Under the pieces are notes generated by a model. It had not been told where the DNA came from. It worked only from the letters and a program-made list of their open reading frames with translations, and made no database searches. This document shows, piece after piece, positions 60,487 through 64,000 of a stretch of DNA of 64,000 bases. The translations under genes were made by a program, and so were the position numbers. Position 1 is the stretch's first letter, and every line of letters starts with the position of its first letter. Origin of the DNA: Chrysogorgia sp. JL179-B06 (Eukaryota; Cnidaria; Anthozoa; Scleralcyonacea; Chrysogorgiidae); the NCBI GenBank assembly GCA_035772405.1, contig JAYKKM010000492.1, positions 3,870,001 through 3,934,000 of the forward strand, read 5' to 3'.

Positions 60487-61303
60487 AAATGATGATAAAA
60501 TTAAACAGTATTGTAATGATTATTTAAAAAATGAAAATGTTTTTTTAGATAAAGACAAAATAGAGAAAAATCCCGGATTAAGAACTATTGCAAAAACATT
60601 TTTAAATTCGTTATGGGGAAAATTTGCTCAAAACGAAAATAATACACAAGTGTGTTTTTTAAACGATTATGAAGAATTATTAAATATTGCCAATGATAAA
60701 AGTAAAAAATTAACATCGATGGAATTTATAAACGAAACATTATTACGTTGTACATATGAAAAAATTGATGATGCAACAACCCCTCTAAAAACGGGAAATG
60801 TAATCATTGCATGTTTTGTTACTGCATATGCACGTTTGAAATTATACGAGTTACTCGTTAAATTAGACGATCGCGTTTTATATTTTGATACAGATTCTGT
60901 TATTTATATATCTGATGAAAATAATTATACTGATGTTAAAACGGGAAAATATTTAGGAGATTTAACGAATGAATTAAATGAAAATGAATGGATAACAAAT
61001 TTTTGTTCAACGGGTCCAAAATGTTACGCGTATATAACTAATTTAAATCAGGAATGTATTCATGTGAAAGGTTTTACTTTAAAAAATGAAACAATAAAAG
61101 AAAAATTGAATTTTTTATCCTTGACACAATGTGTTAAAAATCAAGATCAGATCATCGAAATTAAATATCACAATAAAATATGTAAAGATAAACTGAATCA
61201 TATTTTTATTGAGGATGAAATAAAAAAATTTTCATTTACATTTAATAAACGTGTTGTTAAAAATAATTTTAATACGATTCCGTTTGGATTTTTAGATAAC
61301 TGA
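60467..61303 (+). CDS. DNA polymerase B, C-terminal part
   Basis: Completes the polymerase: motif B (TIAKTFLNSLWGKFAQ near 60,600) and motif C (LYFDTDSVIYI near 60,880) with the catalytic DTD. A thumb-like region ends at TGA 61,301-61,303. It was one protein with the two preceding segments; the breaks are single-base and lie next to homopolymers. Confidence 0.93.
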   Translation: MNADGSKNDDKIKQYCNDYLKNENVFLDKDKIEKNPGLRTIAKTFLNSLWGKFAQNENNTQVCFLNDYEELLNIANDKSKKLTSMEFINETLLRCTYEKIDDATTPLKTGNVIIACFVTAYARLKLYELLVKLDDRVLYFDTDSVIYISDENNYTDVKTGKYLGDLTNELNENEWITNFCSTGPKCYAYITNLNQECIHVKGFTLKNETIKEKLNFLSLTQCVKNQDQIIEIKYHNKICKDKLNHIFIEDEIKKFSFTFNKRVVKNNFNTIPFGFLDN

Positions 61304-61304
61304 A

Positions 61305-61982
61305 ATGAACAATGTTTCATTACCATTTCAACACCCTTTTATGTTAACGTTATGTGGTCCTAGTCAAAGTGGGAAAACATATTGGATATTACAATTATTG
61401 AAAAATATTAACATTATGATTACACCAGCAATTGTTAAAATTGTTTATTTATATTCAATTTATCAACCTCTGTACGCTGAAATGGAAAAAGTTCTTGCGG
61501 AAAAAACAGATATTAGTGTTGAATTTATCGATTGTCAAAAGGGTATTCCCCGCATTACCGATATACAAACGAATACCCGTGAAAATACGTTAATAATATT
61601 AGATGATCTCATGTTAGTTGCAACATCATCAAAGGAAAATCTTGAAAGAATAGATAATATTGCAACTCAAGATGTTCATCATCGTAATATTAGTGTTATT
61701 TTTACATGTCTAAATTTAACATATGGTAATGGTAAATTACGAAATTTACGTGTCAATAGTCAATATTATGTTATGTTTAAAAATTTAAGCGATTATAATA
61801 ATATGTATACGATATGTGATAATAAAAAAATTAATAGAAATAGATTTAATAAAGTATTAAGTGAAATTAATGAGAAACCCTATGGTTATTTGGTATTTGA
61901 TAATTGTAGAAAAGGGTATGAAAATTGTAGAATTAGAACCAATGTATTTCCACATGAATCAACGCTAATCTATGATTTGTAA
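61305..61982 (+). CDS. FtsK/HerA-type packaging ATPase
   Basis: ATG 61,305, one base after the polymerase stop. 225 residues. Walker A GPSQSGKT (18-25) and Walker B LIILDDLML (about 92-100), followed by HRNISVIFTCLNL, the sensor-like segment of A32-type ATPases. The length is normal for Polinton/adenovirus-like packaging ATPases. It would pump element DNA into capsids. The frame is intact, unlike the polymerase. Confidence 0.93.
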   Translation: MNNVSLPFQHPFMLTLCGPSQSGKTYWILQLLKNINIMITPAIVKIVYLYSIYQPLYAEMEKVLAEKTDISVEFIDCQKGIPRITDIQTNTRENTLIILDDLMLVATSSKENLERIDNIATQDVHHRNISVIFTCLNLTYGNGKLRNLRVNSQYYVMFKNLSDYNNMYTICDNKKINRNRFNKVLSEINEKPYGYLVFDNCRKGYENCRIRTNVFPHESTLIYDL

Positions 61983-62053
61983 ATAAATGTAAAAAGAAAA
62001 AAGAAATGTTTTTAAAAAAAATAAAATGAGTTGTTGAAATTTTTTTAAAAAGT

Positions 62054-62062
62054 ATATATAGT
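62054..62062 (+). promoter_or_regulatory. TATA box
   Basis: TATATATAG lies about 45 bp before ATG 62,105. Confidence 0.5.
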
Positions 62063-62104
62063 ATGGGTGTGTATATTGTGTATGCATTTTTTTTTTAAAA
62101 AATC

Positions 62105-62329
62105 ATGGCAAGAAGAAGATATAGAAGAAGCAGGAGAATTATCCTTAGAAAAAAGAAACAAAAAGGGGGTAGTGCTCTAGATATTTTTGGACCCTTGGGA
62201 TCGTTAGTTGGAAATCAATTGGGAATTGGTATTCGAAAAAGAAAAAGAAAAAGAAAACAAAAAGGGGTTTTTTTTTTTGGTAGTGGTGGTATGATTCAAA
62301 CGATACGAGATACCATAAAAGGGTATTAA
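62105..62329 (+). CDS. Basic Gly-rich virion core/PX-like protein, 74 aa
   Basis: ATG 62,105. Starts MARRRYRRSRR, then KKKQKGGSALDIFGPLGSLVG, a second basic block KRKRKRKQKG, and a hydrophobic end (FFFGSGGMIQTIRDTIKGY). Arg/Lys blocks split by Gly-Gly and a short hydrophobic segment resemble adenovirus pX/mu and the PX-like proteins of adinto- and parvo-like viruses. A role in DNA condensation or membrane interaction in the virion is inferred. Confidence 0.65.
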   Translation: MARRRYRRSRRIILRKKKQKGGSALDIFGPLGSLVGNQLGIGIRKRKRKRKQKGVFFFGSGGMIQTIRDTIKGY

Positions 62330-62451
62330 AAGCATGTCCCCTATATTTTTAACCATATATTTTTAAAAAACATTATAAGAAAAAGATTTGAATGGAATGT
62401 TACCCTTAGAAAAAATATAAACAGTGTAAATAAGTTAATTTTTTTGTTTAA

Positions 62452-63063
62452 TTAAAAATTGGCATTATTAAAACTACAACATGACTGATTGTTATTACTC
62501 TTACAATTTTTTTTACATTTTTTATTATATATTCCTACGAGTACACGACCTAAAATTGTTTCTATTTTTTTTTTTAATTTAATATCGTTTTTTAATTTAA
62601 TACGTTCATTTTTAAATATTTTTTGTTTATTATTATTTTCGAATTCATTACGACATTGATTGTATAAATATAATAAACTCCAATTTCCACACACGGCTGT
62701 ATTTTTGGATTGTAATTGTTTACTTTGAATATATTGAAATGTTAGTCCTTTTTTTACACTATAATCATACCAATATTCACGTTTATAAAACGAGACATCT
62801 TTTGCAAAACTATCAAAAAAATTCATATGTTTTTCTTTATCCACCCATATAGCAATCCAATGTTGACCGTTTTGATCTGCTTCATCCGTATTCCAAATCC
62901 AACACGAGGGATAATAAATTTTTTTAGGAAAAATATTTGCAGGAAATGTACCCAAATAATATTTATTTAAAAACTTATTTATTTTTGAAATTTTATTAAT
63001 CTCGTTCGTAAATAAAAATTGGGTTAAAAAACAATGTAAATTCATTGATTTTTTCGTCGCCAT
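62452..63063 (-). CDS. Adenain-like cysteine protease (virion maturation)
   Basis: ATG 63,063, 203 residues. Catalytic residues in the adenovirus-protease order: His68 (NGQHWIAIWVD), Asp84 (MNFFDSF), a Gln at 116 or 118 and Cys125 (NTAVCGNWSLLY). The C-terminal tail is Lys- and Cys-rich. Length matches adenain (about 200). It would cut capsid and core precursors at Gly-Gly sites such as LRGG in the 56-kb basic protein. It overlaps the upstream 227-aa ORF by 22 bp on the same strand. Confidence 0.92.
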   Translation of the reverse strand: MATKKSMNLHCFLTQFLFTNEINKISKINKFLNKYYLGTFPANIFPKKIYYPSCWIWNTDEADQNGQHWIAIWVDKEKHMNFFDSFAKDVSFYKREYWYDYSVKKGLTFQYIQSKQLQSKNTAVCGNWSLLYLYNQCRNEFENNNKQKIFKNERIKLKNDIKLKKKIETILGRVLVGIYNKKCKKNCKSNNNQSCCSFNNANF

Positions 63064-63725
63064 TTTCTTTGTGTTGAATAGGGTGGTGTTGAAGGTGTAG
63101 GAATGTGTGTGGTGAGTGATGTAGATGGTTCTTCGTGACTCGCAAGACCCGAAGGGGTTTTTCCCAAATTTATATAACGTTGTCGTAATTTTATATTTCG
63201 TATATAATAGGCGGGCATATGTAATTTTTTCAATTCTTTTAAAGCAACCGTCTGCTTTTGTTGTGTAAGATTGAACATGTTTTGTTTGCTGACATTATGC
63301 GTTAAATCGTATAATAAATCATGATGGTTTATTGCAACACCGTTTAGTTTTATTATATCTGTCCCCCCAGTTTTAATTTTTTTCCTTTCGAGAAATTCTT
63401 TTATTTGTTGACCACTTGTCACAGTCGGTGTTTTCCTTACTCCGGGTGATTCATCATTGGTCACCTCATTTTCAAGTTCATTACTTTTTCTTTTCATATT
63501 TTGTTGTCTTTTTAAAAAACTAACCATACTCTCTGCGACACGTTGATCATTATTAACTTTTTTCATTTCTTCTTTCATTTTATTTTTACTTTCAATAAGT
63601 TCGAAATTATTTTTGTTGTTAATTCCCTGCAATAATTTTTCGTTTTCATGATCAGTTTTGATTAAATCTAAAATTTCATTTAATTTACTCGGATTAATTA
63701 ATTGCATTTTATTTACTTCGGTCAT
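63042..63725 (-). CDS. Hypothetical protein, 227 aa, coiled-coil-like
   Basis: ATG 63,725. The N-terminal half is charged and helical (about 10-95), then a linker (SPGVRKTPTVTSG), a domain around IIKLNGVAINHHDLLYDLTHN (about 123-143), and a Pro/Thr-rich basic tail (TPSTPPYSTQRKWRRKN). It overlaps both neighbours slightly, as in compact viral gene strings. Similar LNG..DLLYDLT segments occur in uncharacterised Polinton proteins, from memory. A structural role beside the protease is plausible but unproven. Confidence 0.6.
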   Translation of the reverse strand: MTEVNKMQLINPSKLNEILDLIKTDHENEKLLQGINNKNNFELIESKNKMKEEMKKVNNDQRVAESMVSFLKRQQNMKRKSNELENEVTNDESPGVRKTPTVTSGQQIKEFLERKKIKTGGTDIIKLNGVAINHHDLLYDLTHNVSKQNMFNLTQQKQTVALKELKKLHMPAYYIRNIKLRQRYINLGKTPSGLASHEEPSTSLTTHIPTPSTPPYSTQRKWRRKNQ

Positions 63726-64000
63726 TTTTTTTTATTTGTTGGTTAAGTAATTTGTATGCTTTTTGATATATGTTGATTATACGAAAATCCTCAGATAATA
63801 ATATTTTTAAATCTTTTTCTTTTATTTTGTTCTTTGAAAACTTATTCAAAATATATTTATTATCACTGGAAAGTTGGATCGAAATTTTTTTATTTAAAAT
63901 ATTTTTAGCAATGTATTGTAATTTATTAATTAATTGAGAATCTAACAACGTATTTTTTTTATCAATATCTGCTTTAAGATATTTTTTTAACGAGGGTAAA
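63709..64000 (-). CDS. C-terminal part of a gene running off the window
   Basis: The minus-strand frame stays open to the right edge (KKYLKADIDKKNT precedes the first Leu codon at 63,948), so no start is in view. The Lys/Ile-rich peptide (SSDNKYILNKFSKNKIKEKDLKIL) has no recognised motif. Its stop overlaps the next ORF start by 17 bp. Confidence 0.5.
   Translation of the reverse strand, partial: LPSLKKYLKADIDKKNTLLDSQLINKLQYIAKNILNKKISIQLSSDNKYILNKFSKNKIKEKDLKILLSEDFRIINIYQKAYKLLNQQIKKNDRSK

Larger units (their letters stand above)
47700..64000. mobile_element. Polinton/adintovirus-like element, incomplete in window
   Basis: A compact AT-rich gene block with protein-primed PolB, FtsK/HerA-type ATPase and adenain-like protease, the gene set shared by Polintons, adintoviruses and relatives. 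It begins left of 48.3 kb and runs off the right edge. Neither terminal inverted repeat is recognised. Major and minor capsid and integrase genes were not found. Three frame breaks (55.36, 58.75 and 60.47 kb), all next to homopolymers, mean this copy is either decaying or contains sequencing errors. Confidence 0.92.

Overview
The window reads as nuclear DNA of an animal: spliced genes, non-LTR and LTR retrotransposons, a Helentron-type rolling-circle element, a DUF6589 gene and a Polinton/adintovirus-like element. Family content (CR1 with a 2A-like motif, DUF6589 with an N-terminal CxxC finger) suggests a marine invertebrate. A cnidarian is my best guess, but that is inference from memory of the families. 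No ordinary host housekeeping gene, rRNA, intact tRNA or CRISPR array was seen.

Region 1 (1-17,470). A small inverted-repeat element (1-296) is followed by a giant TIR element (347-17,462) flanked by a 7-bp target-site duplication. Its arms are mirror images: an outer TIR, a 17-bp minisatellite array, then about 1 kb of unique arm sequence. The left array is interrupted by a nearly full-length CR1/L2-like retrotransposon (5,520-9,149). The centre holds a perfect-looking foldback hairpin, a further inverted-repeat pair around two truncated R4/Dong-like retrotransposon tails, and a decayed Asp-rich coding stretch. No transposase was recognised.

Region 2 (18,176-23,142). A Ty3/Gypsy element on the minus strand with paired LTRs, decayed by frameshifts and a deletion. 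The central part of its reverse transcriptase is inverted in place.

Region 3 (23.4-45.05 kb). A DUF6589-type gene (exon 1 at 24,686, later exons from 43,701) is split in its first intron by an 18.1-kb insertion (about 25,432-43,520). That insertion is bounded by about 420-bp, nearly identical inverted repeats made of short satellites. Its recognisable genes are a very large Helentron polyprotein (signal-peptide/membrane module, 2A-like break, cysteine protease, Y2 HUH Rep, PIF1-type helicase, endonuclease) and a spliced RPA-like ssDNA-binding protein. A 2-kb palindrome of 10-bp repeats lies near its right end.

Region 4 (about 47.7-64 kb, running off the right edge). An AT-rich Polinton/adintovirus-like element: protein-primed type B DNA polymerase (broken by two frameshifts), packaging ATPase, adenain-like protease, basic core-like proteins, a SET-domain methyltransferase, and a large disordered protein whose N-terminus resembles the histone H3 tail. 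It also has a possible Bcl-2-like protein, a spliced acidic early-type gene, a putative N-myristoylated mini-protein and several unassigned ORFs. CCAAT and TATA pairs precede several genes. Capsid and integrase genes were not found and may lie beyond the window. The SET plus H3-like-tail pairing, and the Helentron genes inside long TIRs with a membrane-protein/2A front module, are the two most unusual systems here.
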